Assembly: GCF_019449275.2 (NCBI RefSeq)
Contig: NZ_JAHZQZ020000011.1
Span: 124,001-188,000, forward strand
DNA: 64,000 nucleotides
Source of the DNA: Microbacterium sp. HD4P20
GTDB lineage: Bacteria > Actinomycetota > Actinomycetes > Actinomycetales > Microbacteriaceae
Reading direction: 5' to 3'
The translations under genes were made by a program, and so were the position numbers. Under the pieces are notes generated by a model, which searched no databases, had not been told where the DNA came from, and was given only the letters and a program-made list of their open reading frames with translations. Positions 42,611-50,881 of this stretch are shown piece by piece. Positions within the stretch are counted from its first letter, which is position 1. Each line of letters begins with the position of its first letter.

Positions 42611-43072
42611 ATGCCGAAACCCGTCGATGTCGTCGCGGCCGGCCTGCGTGCCTCGACCCTGACCGACGACATGAGCTTCCTGCTCGCCCGAGCGAATGCG
42701 ATCGCGCTGGCCGCGGGCAACGCGGCTCTCGCCGAGCACGGGTTGAAGGCGCGTTCGTATTCCGTGCTCTCGCTCGCGGCCGACGGCGCCGGCCCTTCGC
42801 AGCGCGAGCTCGCCGAGTTCCTCCGGCTGGACCCGAGCCAGGTCGTCAGCCTCGTAGACGACCTCCAGTCGCGCGGGCTCGTGGAGCGCCGGCCTGACCC
42901 GGTCGACCGCCGTGCGAACGTCGTCGTGGCCACGGACGCCGGCCGTGCGCTCGCGCTCGCCGCGCGAGATTCCGCGAGGTCCGCCGAGGAGCAGGTTCAC
43001 GCACACCTCTCGGACGACGAGCGTCAGACCCTCACCGACCTGCTGCGCACCCTGGCCTTCCCCGAGGCCTGA
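42611..43072 (+). CDS. couR: MarR-family regulator, probable CouR
   Basis: Protein of 153 residues, winged helix YSVLSLAADGAGPSQRELAEFLRLDPSQVVSLVDDLQSRGLVERRPDPVDRRANVVVATDAGR. Divergent from the hydroxycinnamate operon over 135 bases. TTGCTT (42577-42582), 16 bases and TACGAT (42599-42604) make a promoter whose -10 is six bases before the ATG, so a leaderless message is likely. Symbol by gene order and operator. Confidence 0.75.
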   Translation: MPKPVDVVAAGLRASTLTDDMSFLLARANAIALAAGNAALAEHGLKARSYSVLSLAADGAGPSQRELAEFLRLDPSQVVSLVDDLQSRGLVERRPDPVDRRANVVVATDAGRALALAARDSARSAEEQVHAHLSDDERQTLTDLLRTLAFPEA

Positions 43073-43088
43073 GCCTCTCGGGGAGCGT

Positions 43089-43147
43089 TTCGGGTGTCAC
43101 GACACGCGGGATCGCGGCGCTCGACCCCGCGAAATGTGCCCCCCGAA
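43089..43147. repeat. REP-like imperfect hairpin, copy 1
   Basis: TTCGGG at the left pairs with CCCGAA at the right, and CGCGGG with CCCGCG inside. The wording CACGCGGGATCG is shared with 58224-58280. It lies between converging genes and may also terminate transcription. Confidence 0.45.
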
Positions 43148-43175
43148 GCGCGGCGGCCGCAGCATCCGTCCCTGA

Positions 43176-44405
43176 CTACCCACGGTCGAGGACGAACCGC
43201 TCGCGGCCGGCGAAGACCCCGACGAAGGTGAGCAGCACGAGCACCCCGAGAAGGAGTGCAAGCGGTGCGATCCATCCGTCGGTGAGGGTATGGAGCCAAC
43301 CGAAGGCGACCGGCCCGGTCGCGGCGATGACATACCCGACCGACTGCGACATGCCCGACAGGGCCGCCGAGGCGTCGTGGTCGCGTGCCCGCTGGGCCAT
43401 GAGCGTGAGGGACATGCCGAGGGTCGCCCCCGACGACAGTCCGATGAGCGAGGCCCAGAAGGCGACCGCGTCCGGTACGAGCATGAGGCCGATCACGCCG
43501 AGGATCGCCAGCGACGGGATCAGGGCCGGCGCGAACCGCTCCACCCGGCCGCGAAGGATCAGCGGAAGCGCCAGACAGCCGGCGAGCGAGAACAGCTGGT
43601 AGACCATGACGTCGATCCCGGCCACGACCTCCGAGCGCCCGGTCGACATCGAGATCGCGGCGAGCCAGGTCACGAGCATGTAGAACATCGCCGCCTGCAA
43701 CCCCATGTACGCAGCCACCAGCCACGCGACCGGGTCGGCCCAGATGCCGGTGCGGCCGTGCTGGGTCGTCTCGCGCACGTGCGCATGGCGGGCGCCGCGG
43801 TGCGCCCACCACCAGGCCGCGATCGCGAGGGGGAGCAGGATGCCGCCCGTCACGAGCAACGCGAAGCGCCAGCCGGCGGGACCGCCGCCGAGGTCGATAT
43901 GCGAAATCGGGACGACGACGCCCGACGAGATCGCGCCGAACCCGGCCAGCAGCGCCGTGTAGAGCGCGGTAACCCCACGCACATGGCCGGAGAATTCGCG
44001 CTTGACCACGGCGGGCATCAGCACGTTGATCAGCGCGATGCCGAGGCCGATCACCGCGGTGCCGATCCAGAGGCTCAGCACCGGCCCGGGCAGCGAGCGG
44101 ACGAGAGTGCCTGCCAAGAGCACGAGGAGCGACCCGAGCAGCACACGCGGCTGCCCGAACCGGCGGCTCAGCGTGTGCGCGAGCGGCGAGAACAGCGCCC
44201 ACGCGATGAGCGGCACGGCGGCGAGAACCCCGAGGACCGCGATCGACAGGCCGGTGTCGGCGCCGATCTGGTCGAGGAGCGGGCCGAGACCCGTGATGGT
44301 GGGCCGCATGTTCGCTGCGACCAGGCACACCGCCGCGATCAGCAGCACGACGGACGTCGACCGCGATGCGGACCGCGGGGGAGTCATCGGCGACGGTGAA
44401 GCCAT
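43176..44405 (-). CDS. MFS transporter, CynX/NimT family
   Basis: Membrane protein of 409 residues with about 12 hydrophobic segments. AAVCLVAANMRPTITGLGPLLDQIGAD is the family's first helix, and GMSQSVGYVIAATGPVAFGWLHTLTDGW lies near the end. A TATAGT -10 box is 9 bases before the ATG on the minus strand, giving a leader of about 3 bases. It lies between the couR and pobA regions and its relative is divergent next door; transport of aromatic acids is possible, but cyanate and nitroimidazole carriers are in the same family. Confidence 0.85.
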   Translation of the reverse strand: MASPSPMTPPRSASRSTSVVLLIAAVCLVAANMRPTITGLGPLLDQIGADTGLSIAVLGVLAAVPLIAWALFSPLAHTLSRRFGQPRVLLGSLLVLLAGTLVRSLPGPVLSLWIGTAVIGLGIALINVLMPAVVKREFSGHVRGVTALYTALLAGFGAISSGVVVPISHIDLGGGPAGWRFALLVTGGILLPLAIAAWWWAHRGARHAHVRETTQHGRTGIWADPVAWLVAAYMGLQAAMFYMLVTWLAAISMSTGRSEVVAGIDVMVYQLFSLAGCLALPLILRGRVERFAPALIPSLAILGVIGLMLVPDAVAFWASLIGLSSGATLGMSLTLMAQRARDHDASAALSGMSQSVGYVIAATGPVAFGWLHTLTDGWIAPLALLLGVLVLLTFVGVFAGRERFVLDRG

Positions 44406-44494
44406 GGTCACCGGACTATAACCGAGCCTCTGGCCGCGTCGTCCCCCGTTCTCGCTGAGCGGCAATGCGCCTCACCACCCGTCTCCGCGCTCGG

Positions 44495-44500
44495 TAGCCT
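44495..44500 (+). promoter_or_regulatory. -10 box of a leaderless promoter
   Basis: TAGCCT followed by six bases and the ATG of the MFS gene, the same form as at the MarR and purU starts in this window. Confidence 0.5.
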
Positions 44501-44506
44501 GGCGCG

Positions 44507-45709
44507 ATGCGATCGTCGACCCGTGCCCCGCGGTCGTGGCACGCGGTCGGGGTGACACTCACAATCCTCCTCACCGCGGCCGTCCTGCGATCACCGATCG
44601 TCGCGGTCGCGCCCGTCGCCCGCGAGGTGCAGGACGACCTCGCCGTCACCGCGGGCACCGTGGGGCTGCTCACGAGCATCCCGGTGCTGGCCTTCGCGGT
44701 GTGTGCGCCGCTGGCGGTGGCCCTGATCCGCCGGTGCGGCGCCGATCTCGCCCTCACGATCGCCCTGGCAGGTTCGGTGGCGGGGTGCCTCGTCCGCTCG
44801 CTCGGCGGATTGACGGCGGCGATGGTCGGCACGGCGATGATCGGCCTCTTCCTCACCGTCGGCAACGTCGTGGTGCCGATCATCATCAAGCGCGAGTACC
44901 CGCCCGCACGGGTGCCCTTCATGACGGGTGTCTACACCTCGGCAATCAACGTCGGCACGATGGTCGTCACGCTCGCCACCGCGCCGTTGGCCGCGGCGAC
45001 GGATTGGCGCGTCGCGCTCGCGGTGTGGGGCGGGTTCGGTCTTGCTGCACTCGCGACATGGATCGGGACGCACGGTCTGCGCGCACTCGCGCCGGCGCCC
45101 GCGCCGCAGGCCGCCGATGCGGACGGCGCAGCCCGGTCGGCGGCGTGGGCGCCGACCACCTGGTTCCTCGCGGTGGCATTCGCCGGGCAGGCCTTCGCCT
45201 TCTATGCGACCACGGCGTGGCTGCCCTCGCTCTTGATGGACGATGGGATGCCGGCGGCGCAGGCCGGGGCCGTGGCATCCGTCTTCCAGCTGGCGGGCAT
45301 CGCGGGCGCACTCGGGATCCCGCTGCTCGCCCACCGGACCTCGCTGGCGACCAGTGCGATCGTGCTCGGCGTCGCGTGGCTCGCCATCCCTCTGGGCTTC
45401 CTCTTCTCGCCGGGCGCGTGGCTGATGTGGTGCGTCGTCGGCGGCCTCGCGCAGGGCGCCGGCATCACGTGGGTGTTCATCATGCTGAACGCCCTCGGTG
45501 GAGATGACCGCGCCGTCGCCGGGCGCTCGGGCACCGTGCAGGCAGTCGGCTACGCGGGCGGCGCGAGCGGACCCATCGTGCTCGGGATGCTGCACGAGTC
45601 GACGGGGTCGTGGGCGGCGCCCCTGCTCGTCTTGCTGGCGGCGGTGCTGGCGTTGCTCGTGGCCGGATGGGCGTCCGCGCGGCCGCTGTCGCGCGCGGCG
45701 GCGCGGTGA
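44507..45709 (+). CDS. MFS transporter, CynX/NimT family (second, divergent)
   Basis: Membrane protein of 400 residues. LLTAAVLRSPIVAVAPVAREVQDD is the first-helix signature with the conserved R-S/P. GRSGTVQAVGYAGGASGPIVLGMLHESTGSW matches the same block of the divergent relative, so the two are old duplicates. The end runs into a 42-bp tandem repeat. Substrate unknown. Confidence 0.85.
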   Translation: MRSSTRAPRSWHAVGVTLTILLTAAVLRSPIVAVAPVAREVQDDLAVTAGTVGLLTSIPVLAFAVCAPLAVALIRRCGADLALTIALAGSVAGCLVRSLGGLTAAMVGTAMIGLFLTVGNVVVPIIIKREYPPARVPFMTGVYTSAINVGTMVVTLATAPLAAATDWRVALAVWGGFGLAALATWIGTHGLRALAPAPAPQAADADGAARSAAWAPTTWFLAVAFAGQAFAFYATTAWLPSLLMDDGMPAAQAGAVASVFQLAGIAGALGIPLLAHRTSLATSAIVLGVAWLAIPLGFLFSPGAWLMWCVVGGLAQGAGITWVFIMLNALGGDDRAVAGRSGTVQAVGYAGGASGPIVLGMLHESTGSWAAPLLVLLAAVLALLVAGWASARPLSRAAAR

Positions 45710-45797
45710 CGGCGGCGATGACGGCGTGGTGCCGCAGCGGCGGCGCGGTGACGGCGGCCGTGACGGCGTGGTGCCGCAGCGGCGGCGCGGTGACGGC
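45697..45797. repeat. 42-bp tandem repeat, about 2.4 copies
   Basis: Units begin at 45697, 45739 and 45781 with GGCGGCGCGGTGACGGC. Copies 1 and 2 differ by only a few bases. The first copy covers the end of the MFS gene. Between converging MFS and pobA genes. Confidence 0.7.
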
Positions 45798-45806
45798 CGC
45801 CGGACG

Positions 45807-46991
45807 TCAGGCGAGGCCCTCGAGCGGCCAGCCGGTGTACGCCTCGGCGAGGTAGGTGCGGCCGGCCTCGGATTCCACGACCGAGCGCAGCTCGCCCAGC
45901 TGCCGCTGCCGGTCGAAGTCGGAGGCGTCCGGCGCGACATGCAGCATGTTCGTCATCCACCACGAGAAGTGCTGCGCCTTCCAGATGCGGTGCCGGGCGG
46001 TCTCGGGGAACGCCTCGAGCAGCCGCTGGTCGCCATCGAGCAGCAGCGCACGCAGCGCACGCTCGAGCACGATGACGTCCGCGACGGCGAGATTCATGCC
46101 CTTCGCGCCGGTCGGCGGCACCGTGTGCGCCGCGTCCCCGATGAGAGCGACGCGGCCGCGCAGCAGCTCGTGCGCGACGAAGCTGCGGAACCGCAGCACG
46201 TCGCGCTGGAAGATCGGCCCCTCCTTCAGCGTCGTGCCAGGCACGCGCGCCTGAAGCTGCTGCCACAGTTGCTCTTCGGTGAGGGCGTCGGGATCGGCAT
46301 CCGGATCGCACTGGAAATACATGCGCTGCACCGTGGCGCTGCGCTGACTGATCAAGGCGAATCCGTTGGGCGAGTTCGAGTAGATGAGCTCGTCGGCGCT
46401 CGGCGGCGCCTCGCACAGTATCCCGAACCACGCGAACGGATACTCGCGGTAGTACCCGCCCGTCGATGAGCCGGTGACCGCCTCGCGCACGACGCTGCGC
46501 GACCCGTCGGCGCCGACCACGAAATCGGCCTCGATCTCGAGACGGTCGCCCTCGGCATCCGTCGCGATGACTCGCGGGCGAGCGGATGCCGCGTCCTCGA
46601 CCCGCTCGGCGGTCACTCCGAAGCGCAGGTCCTGGCCCTTGCCCAGGCGCACCGCGATGAGGTCTTTCAGCACCTCGTGCTGCGGGTAGAGCCACACGCC
46701 GCGGCCCACGAGGCTCGCGAAATCGATGCGGTGCCCCGCGCCGGCGAAGCGCAGCTCGATGCCGTCGTGGCGGTTGCCGACCGCGCGAACCCGGCTCGAG
46801 GCCCCAGACGAGTCCAGGATCTCGACCGTGCCCTGCTCGAGGATGCCCGCACGAATGGTGGTCTCGATCTCGTCGCGCGTGCGCTGGTCGATGACGACGG
46901 ACTCGATGCCGGCGATGCCGAGCAGGTGCGACAGCAGCAGCCCGGCGGGTCCGGCGCCGACGATGGCGACGCGGGTGCGGATCGTTGTCAT
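45807..46991 (-). CDS. pobA: 4-hydroxybenzoate 3-monooxygenase
   Basis: FAD enzyme of 394 residues, the length of the Pseudomonas enzyme. FAD motif VAIVGAGPAGLLLSHLLG, NAD(P)H/FAD DG motif in VVGADGSRSVVREAV, and GDAAHTVPPTGAKGMNLAVADV. VVIDQRTRDEIETTIRAGILEQGTVEIL is typical. It hydroxylates 4-hydroxybenzoate to protocatechuate, joining the hydroxycinnamate branch to the pca genes. GAAGGAGAC precedes the ATG. Confidence 0.95.
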   Translation of the reverse strand: MTTIRTRVAIVGAGPAGLLLSHLLGIAGIESVVIDQRTRDEIETTIRAGILEQGTVEILDSSGASSRVRAVGNRHDGIELRFAGAGHRIDFASLVGRGVWLYPQHEVLKDLIAVRLGKGQDLRFGVTAERVEDAASARPRVIATDAEGDRLEIEADFVVGADGSRSVVREAVTGSSTGGYYREYPFAWFGILCEAPPSADELIYSNSPNGFALISQRSATVQRMYFQCDPDADPDALTEEQLWQQLQARVPGTTLKEGPIFQRDVLRFRSFVAHELLRGRVALIGDAAHTVPPTGAKGMNLAVADVIVLERALRALLLDGDQRLLEAFPETARHRIWKAQHFSWWMTNMLHVAPDASDFDRQRQLGELRSVVESEAGRTYLAEAYTGWPLEGLA

Positions 46992-47080
46992 GGCGTCTCC
47001 TTCGACGGAATACGGATGCTGCCGCCCAGTGTGCCGCGCGGTTCTGGATGCTGTGGGCAGATTCCCGTTCATCGGGAGGA

Positions 47081-47260
47081 TTACGTGCCTCTGCCGCATC
47101 CCTTCCCTCGGTTCGTGCCTGTGTCGTATCCCTTCGCTCGGTTCGTGCCTGTGTCGTATCCCTTCGCTCGGTTCGTGCCTGTGTCGTATCCCTTCGCTCG
47201 GTTCGTGCCTGTGTCGTATCCCTTCCCTCGGTTCGTGCCTGTGTCGTATCCCTTCCCTCG
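47081..47260. repeat. 30-bp tandem repeat, six copies
   Basis: Five nearly identical units start at 47111, 47141, 47171, 47201 and 47231 (GTTCGTGCCTGTGTCGTATC then CCTTCGCTCG or CCTTCCCTCG), preceded by a more divergent unit at 47081. The only variation among the five is one base near the end. No spacer separates the units. Confidence 0.9.
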
Positions 47261-47373
47261 AATCGGATCCGCAGGTGCGGATCCGCAGGTGCGGACCCGG
47301 CGGCCGACTCGCCGCAGTGGACGGTCGACCCGCGGCGTGTCGGGGCGGACGTCCGCACCTGCGGATCCGATTC
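47260..47373. repeat. 22-bp inverted repeat with inner direct repeat
   Basis: The arm at 47260-47281 is the exact reverse complement of 47352-47373 (core GGATCCGCAGGTGCGGA). GGATCCGCAGGTGCG occurs twice in the left arm region (47265 and 47280). The loop of about 70 bases is GC-rich. It directly follows the 30-bp repeats. The rest of the 500-base gap, 47374-47491, is G-rich with GGATGGGC-like units and no gene. Confidence 0.8.
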
Positions 47374-47491
47374 TGTGGGCGGATGGGCGGATGAGCGGAT
47401 GGGCGGAGGGGCGGGGATGAGCGGCGGATCGCGGTGCAAGCACGAGGGGCGGAACACGGATGCCCCGGCACGAGGTGCGCGCTCGCTCGGG

Positions 47492-48244
47492 TCAGCGGCG
47501 GTCGGCGCGGAGCGCCTGTTCGATCTCGCCGGCGGCGACCCGCAGGGCGGCGATCGCCGGCTCGGGCGGCGTGTCGCGGGGCAGCACGATCGACAGCGCC
47601 GCCACCACCTCGCCCGCATCGCGGAGCGGCACCGCCACGCCGGTCGAGACGGACTCGATCCAGCCGGGCGCGACGGCGACGCCGGTGCGGCGCACCTCGG
47701 CGAGGATGCGACGCAGGCTTGCGGCATCCGTCACCGTCTCGTGCGAGACGGCGCGCAGGGGGCCGGCGAGCACCCGGTCGCGCAGCTCGCCCGGCGCGTG
47801 GGCGAGCAGGACGATGCCCGACGACGAAGCGTGCAGCGGCAGCCGGCCGGCGATGCGCGTGATGTTGGCGCCGGCATCGGGGTGCGAGAGGCGTTCGAGG
47901 AAGAGCGCCTCGCCCTGCTCGAGCACCGCGAGCTGAGTGTGCTCGCGGATCAGCGCCTGCACCCGCTCCATATGAGGGAGCGCCGCCTGCCGCAGCCGCA
48001 GCGCCGTCGACCCGCGGAGCGCCAGTTCCCACAGCCGCATGCCGAGGTGCACACGGCGGTCCTCGTCGCGCTCGAGCAGTCCTGCCGCGACGAGCTCATC
48101 GACGATCCGGTGCGCGGTCGATGACGGCAGGCCCGCCCGGCGCCCGATCTCGGACGCCGTCTGCATCGACCGCTCGGCGGTGAACGTCTCGAGCACGCGC
48201 ACCAGGCGGTCGGTCATCGAATCGCCGGAGGGCGAGTTGGCCAT
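47492..48244 (-). CDS. IclR-family transcriptional regulator
   Basis: Protein of 250 residues. Helix-turn-helix MTDRLVRVLETFTAERSMQTASEIGRRAGLPSSTAHRIVDELVAAGLLER, then ALRLRQAALPHMERVQALIREHTQLAVLEQGEALFLERLSHPDA. It is divergent from a second IclR gene over 67 bases and lies between pobA and pcaHG; control of pobA or pca genes (as PobR/PcaU in other bacteria) is likely but not shown. Confidence 0.88.
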   Translation of the reverse strand: MANSPSGDSMTDRLVRVLETFTAERSMQTASEIGRRAGLPSSTAHRIVDELVAAGLLERDEDRRVHLGMRLWELALRGSTALRLRQAALPHMERVQALIREHTQLAVLEQGEALFLERLSHPDAGANITRIAGRLPLHASSSGIVLLAHAPGELRDRVLAGPLRAVSHETVTDAASLRRILAEVRRTGVAVAPGWIESVSTGVAVPLRDAGEVVAALSIVLPRDTPPEPAIAALRVAAGEIEQALRADRR

Positions 48245-48311
48245 GCGCCCACTGTGCCACGCCGCGGCCCGCCCGCGCCCGCGGGACGGGTAGCCTGCAC
48301 GGGGAGGAGCC

Positions 48312-49070
48312 ATGGGCGAGGGCGAAGGCGTGCTGGAGCGGACGCTCCGTGTGCTCGGATGCTTCAGCGACGACGAGCCGGCCGTGACGGCGGCGACGCT
48401 CGCCCAGCGGACGGGGCTCGCGTCCTCGACGCTCCATCGCCTGCTCGCGACCCTCGTCGCCGAGGGTCTGCTGTCGCGGGGACCCGCCCACACGTACGCG
48501 ATCGGCCCGCGGCTGTGGGAGCTCGGCGAGCTGTCGCCACTGTCGCTGCGGCTGCGTGAGACCGCCCTGCCGCATATGGTGCGGCTGTACGAGGCGACGG
48601 GCGAGAACGTCCATCTGGCGGTGCTCGACGGTGCCACCCCCGAGACCACGAGTGCCCTGTACGTCGGTCGGCTCACGGGCCGGCAGTCCATACCGACGCT
48701 GAGCCGGATGGGCGGCCGCGGACCCCTGCACACGACTGGAGTCGGCAAGGCACTGCTGGCCACGCGCGACGAGCCGTGGCTCGAGCGCTACTTCCGCGCG
48801 CCGCTCGAACGCGAGACCGTGCACTCCATCACCACCGAAGCGAGGCTGCGCGCCGACATCGCGCGCACCCGCGCGCTGGGGTTCGCCACGACCCGCGAGG
48901 AGATGACGCTCGGCAACGTGTCGGTGGCCGCCGCGCTGCCGCGGGTCGAGGGGTTGCCGCCCACCGCGGTGGGTCTCGTCGTGCACCTGGAGCGCGCCGA
49001 CGAGCGCCGGCTGGGGCCCCTCGTGGTGCAGGCCGCGAAGGACCTCCACCACGACCTGCGCCTGCCCTGA
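48312..49070 (+). CDS. IclR-family transcriptional regulator
   Basis: Protein of 252 residues. VLERTLRVLGCFSDDEPAVTAATLAQRTGLASSTLHRLLATLVAEGLLSRG, then LRETALPHMVRLYEATGENVHLAVLDG and GRGPLHTTGVGKALLA. TAGCCT at 48290-48295 is a good -10 and GGGGAGGAG precedes the ATG. It lies upstream of pcaH in the same direction; a dyad of IclR type (49327-49345) stands between them. Confidence 0.88.
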   Translation: MGEGEGVLERTLRVLGCFSDDEPAVTAATLAQRTGLASSTLHRLLATLVAEGLLSRGPAHTYAIGPRLWELGELSPLSLRLRETALPHMVRLYEATGENVHLAVLDGATPETTSALYVGRLTGRQSIPTLSRMGGRGPLHTTGVGKALLATRDEPWLERYFRAPLERETVHSITTEARLRADIARTRALGFATTREEMTLGNVSVAAALPRVEGLPPTAVGLVVHLERADERRLGPLVVQAAKDLHHDLRLP

Positions 49071-49109
49071 CCCCTCCCGCATTTCTTCCGCATCCCTCCC
49101 GCATCCTTT

Positions 49110-49220
49110 TCGCCGAGCATGTGGGTTTTCTCGCGAGCATGTGGGTTTCGCGCCGAGCATGTCGACATGGTCGGCGCAGAACCCACATGGTCGGCGCAGA
49201 ACCCACATGGTCGGCGGGGG
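49110..49220. repeat. Repeated inverted elements, REP-like
   Basis: CGAGCATGTGGGTT occurs twice (from 49114 and 49134) and the inverse AACCCACATGGTCGG twice (from 49180 and 49200). The middle pair forms a 52-base palindrome (49138-49189) around TCGA with three mismatched pairs. It follows the IclR stop and may end its message. From 49220 to 49320 the sequence is purine-rich with repeats of GAGGGAGGGGCATGAGGACGC-like units, and I see no gene. Confidence 0.75.
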
Positions 49221-49326
49221 AGGGGCATGAGGACGCGGCGAGGGAGGGGCATGAGGACGCGGGGGAGAGGGGACGCGGGGAGGGAGGGACATGAGGATGC
49301 GGGGGAGGGAGAGAGGATGCGGGGGC

Positions 49327-49345
49327 ATTCCCACTGGGTGGGAAT
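49327..49345. promoter_or_regulatory. IclR-type dyad upstream of pcaH
   Basis: ATTCCC, seven bases, GGGAAT (8-bp arms ATTCCCAC and GTGGGAAT). It has the 6-N7-6 geometry of the dyads at 12504 and 18888 but other end bases, so another IclR protein is expected, most simply that at 48312. Confidence 0.5.
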
Positions 49346-49389
49346 CCTCCGCGCGACGGGCGGGTCGCGGTGTCACGCTGGTCAGGACC

Positions 49390-49406
49390 GTTCCGCAGCG
49401 AACACG
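49390..49406. promoter_or_regulatory. PcaR-like site upstream of pcaH
   Basis: GTTCCGCAGCGAACACG. The right part CAGCGAACACG is identical to that of the perfect dyad before pcaI (53771-53785); the left half has lost a base. It ends 18 bases before the pcaH start. Confidence 0.4.
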
Positions 49407-49424
49407 TGCGTCGAAGGAGACCTC

Positions 49425-50294
49425 ATGACTTCAGCCGAACCCGATCCCCGGGGCGAGGAGGCGTTCTCGTCCTCGGTCGTGCTCGAGCAGGCGGCCGCCG
49501 CGCCGGAGTCGCTGCTCGCCTCGCCCGACCAGCTCACCCAGGGCGAGATCACGCAGGAGATCATCGACTACCACGCCGCCGCAGCACGCCGCGAGGCGGC
49601 GGGCGAACGGCTCAACATGAGCCTGCACGACTTCCCGCCGTACCGCTCGACGCTGCTTCGCCACCCCACCAAGAACCCCAAGCTCGTGGACCCCGAGACG
49701 ATCGAGCTGTGGTCTCCCGCGTTCGGTCAGCGCGACGTCGCCGCGATCGAGTCGGACCTGACGCTGCAGCACACCGGCGAGCCGCAGGGTGAGCGCATAA
49801 CGGTCGAGGGCCGCGTGCTCGACTCTTGGGGCCGCCCGGTCGCGAACCAGCTCGTCGAGCTCTGGCAGGCCAACGCCGCGGGCCGCTACATCCACCAGCG
49901 CGACCAGCATCCGGCCCCCCTCGACCCGAACTTCACCGGCGCCGGTCGCATCGTCACCGACGACGACGGCTACTACAAGTTCACGACGATCAAGCCGGGC
50001 GCGTACCCGTGGAAGAACCACGTCAACGCGTGGCGACCCGCGCACATCCACTTCTCGATCTTCGGTTCGGGATTCACGCAGCGCCTCGTCACCCAGATGT
50101 ACTTTCCGGGGGATCCGCTCTTCCCGCTCGACCCCATCTACAACACCATTTGGCGCCAGAAGGACCGCGACCGCCTGATCGGCCTGTACGACCACGATCT
50201 CTCGGTGCCAGAGTTCTCGATGGGCTACCGCTTCGACATCGTGGTGGACGGACCGGATGCCACGTGGTTCGAGCCCGAGGAGGGGGAGCACTGA
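49425..50294 (+). CDS. pcaH: Protocatechuate 3,4-dioxygenase beta subunit
   Basis: Protein of 289 residues, longer than the Pseudomonas subunit (about 239) by an N-terminal extension (1-45) as in other actinobacteria. The Fe(III) ligands are seen as tyrosine in AAGRYIHQRDQHPAPLD and as the Y and two H in KPGAYPWKNHVNAWRPAHIHFSIFG. The alpha subunit follows with a 3-base overlap. Opens the ring of protocatechuate to beta-carboxy-cis,cis-muconate. GAAGGAGA precedes the ATG. Confidence 0.96.
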   Translation: MTSAEPDPRGEEAFSSSVVLEQAAAAPESLLASPDQLTQGEITQEIIDYHAAAARREAAGERLNMSLHDFPPYRSTLLRHPTKNPKLVDPETIELWSPAFGQRDVAAIESDLTLQHTGEPQGERITVEGRVLDSWGRPVANQLVELWQANAAGRYIHQRDQHPAPLDPNFTGAGRIVTDDDGYYKFTTIKPGAYPWKNHVNAWRPAHIHFSIFGSGFTQRLVTQMYFPGDPLFPLDPIYNTIWRQKDRDRLIGLYDHDLSVPEFSMGYRFDIVVDGPDATWFEPEEGEH

Positions 50295-50881
50295 TGGCCG
50301 CTGCATCCGCACGCGCGAAGCGTGACCTGGGCGAGAAGACGCATGAGCCGACCGGCGGCCAGACCGTCGGACCGTTCTTCGCCTTCGGCCTGGACTATCA
50401 GAAGAAGCACGAGGTCGTCTTCCCGCACAGCCCCGGCGCGATCGTGGTCGGCGGCACCGTGTTCGACGGCGCCGGAGCCCCCATCCCCGACGCGGTCGTC
50501 GAGATCTGGAGTGCCGACGAGAACGGCGAGATCCCGCGGGCCCACGGCGCGTTCCGCCGTGACGACCACTCGTTCACCGGCTTCGGCCGGGCGGCGACGA
50601 CCGATGTCGGTCGCTACGAGTTCTGGACCCGCAACCCCGGATCGGTCGACGGTGGAGCACCGTTCTTCTCGGTCGTGGTCTTCGCGCGCGGCCTGCCCGA
50701 CAAGCTCGTGACGCGCATCTACCTGCCCGAGGCCGAGGACCTGCTGGCGGCCGATCCGCTGCTGTCCTCGCTCGAGGAGGGCGAGCGCGCTACGCTCGTC
50801 GCGACGCGCCTGCCCAACGGACACCTGCACCACGACATCCATCTGCAGGGCGAGAAGGAGACCGTGTTCCTTGCCTTCTGA
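50294..50881 (+). CDS. pcaG: Protocatechuate 3,4-dioxygenase alpha subunit
   Basis: Protein of 195 residues. TGGQTVGPFFAFGLDY is the alpha-subunit mark, followed by GGTVFDGAGAPIPDAVVEIWSADENGE and FTGFGRAATTDVGRYEFWTRNPG. It lacks iron ligands, as expected for alpha, and forms the active pair with the beta subunit. Its end overlaps pcaB by 11 bases. Confidence 0.96.
   Translation: MAAASARAKRDLGEKTHEPTGGQTVGPFFAFGLDYQKKHEVVFPHSPGAIVVGGTVFDGAGAPIPDAVVEIWSADENGEIPRAHGAFRRDDHSFTGFGRAATTDVGRYEFWTRNPGSVDGGAPFFSVVVFARGLPDKLVTRIYLPEAEDLLAADPLLSSLEEGERATLVATRLPNGHLHHDIHLQGEKETVFLAF

Noticed and set aside
47081..47260. CRISPR array
   Set aside because: The repeats are head-to-tail without unique spacers and there are no cas genes nearby.
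47081..47443. A minus-strand frame with repeated GKGYDTGTNR peptides
   Set aside because: It exists only because the 30-bp unit is free of stops; no ribosome site and no plausible protein family.
46992..49424. Mobile element from the repeats around 47.1-47.4 and 49.1-49.3 kb
   Set aside because: No transposase, integrase or target duplication is visible; tandem and REP-like repeats explain the signal.
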